In this document: piece by piece, positions 32,442-32,557 of the stretch
Layout of the letters: each line of letters begins with the position of its first letter
How positions within the stretch are numbered: position 1 is the stretch's first letter
Source of the DNA: an uncultured Lewinella sp.
GTDB lineage: Bacteria; Bacteroidota; Bacteroidia; Chitinophagales; Saprospiraceae
DNA length: 32,557 bases
Direction: 5' to 3'
Assembly: GCA_937873655.1 (NCBI GenBank)
Contig: CALMYQ010000209.1
Span: 1-32,557 of the forward strand
The notes under the pieces: generated by a model
Database searches by the model: none
Told to the model about the DNA's origin: nothing
Seen by the model: only the letters and a program-made list of their open reading frames with translations
Program-made: the position numbers and the translations under genes

Positions 32442-32557
32442 TGGGCGGGTAGATGATTGCATGATGAATGATTGCGCTGCAAGAAACGGTAAAACTTAGT
32501 GACCTGAGTGCCCTGAGTGGTTCAACTGGATTGAAGAATGAAGATTACATGACGTAT
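32442..32557. repeat. ATGATTGC repeats and a diverged copy of the left-end repeat
   Basis: ATGATTGC occurs twice just after the permease stop (32453-32460 and 32468-32475). The 31-bp segment 32495-32525 matches positions 14-44 of the left-end repeat with three mismatches. The remaining bases run off the window and show no gene. Confidence 0.8.

Noticed and set aside
1..32525. Composite mobile element bounded by the left- and right-end repeats
   Set aside because: There is no transposase or integrase, and the enclosed genes include tRNA-Leu, parE, clpP, clpX and fbp, which are core chromosomal genes.

Overview
The window looks like chromosomal DNA from a member of the Bacteroidota, possibly Saprospiria- or Chitinophagia-like; the lineage is an inference. 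The reasons are: no clear Shine-Dalgarno sequences; many promoters with the Bacteroidota -7 box TAnnTTTG (mostly TATCTTTG or TAACTTTG); a tig-clpP-clpX block; single-polypeptide FtsX-type permeases; and many short lipoproteins. Most genes are GC-rich. An AT-richer stretch (about 23.8-25.4 kb, and more mildly 26.5-29.3 kb) stands out.

Layout. 1-6.0 kb: a DUF1801 protein, a threonine-synthase-like PLP enzyme and a lipid A-type acyltransferase on the plus strand, facing convergent parE and fbp on the minus strand. 6.1-9.96 kb: tRNA-Leu(UAG), then trigger factor, ClpP and ClpX, closed by a strong intrinsic terminator. 10.0-13.0 kb: a small DoxX-like membrane protein and an exported GH3 beta-glucosidase. 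13.1-18.7 kb: a sugar transporter, ribokinase, lipoprotein nucleoside hydrolase, lipoprotein ADP-ribosylglycohydrolase-family protein and exported TIM-barrel isomerase/epimerase-like protein. These read as a module that removes ribose from nucleosides or ADP-ribose-type compounds outside the inner membrane, imports it and phosphorylates it. 18.7-23.8 kb: a DinB-like protein, a 224-bp fold-back element, a fused FAD/Fe-S 2-hydroxyacid dehydrogenase (D-lactate dehydrogenase type) and a class V aminotransferase. 24.0-26.4 kb: an AT-rich AAA ATPase with a PD-(D/E)XK-like C-terminus, preceded by a perfect 44-bp palindrome, then a carbon-nitrogen hydrolase. 26.5-32.4 kb: a 901-residue secreted multidomain protein, a WG-repeat-like lipoprotein and an FtsX/MacB-type permease.

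Several apparent TTG starts lie on or upstream of a -7 promoter box and cannot be real. The starts of fbp, the DoxX-like gene, the GH3 gene, rbsK and the nucleoside hydrolase were moved to downstream ATG codons, and the nitrilase-family start was also moved to an internal ATG.

The intergenic DNA is unusually rich in short tandem arrays (8-9 bp units), longer duplications (44 and 59 bp) and dispersed palindromes. In several genes the stop codon lies inside the first copies of such an array. The best candidates for something undescribed are the ATPase with its triple-repeat palindromic promoter, the 901-residue secreted protein and the cloverleaf-like fold-back element.
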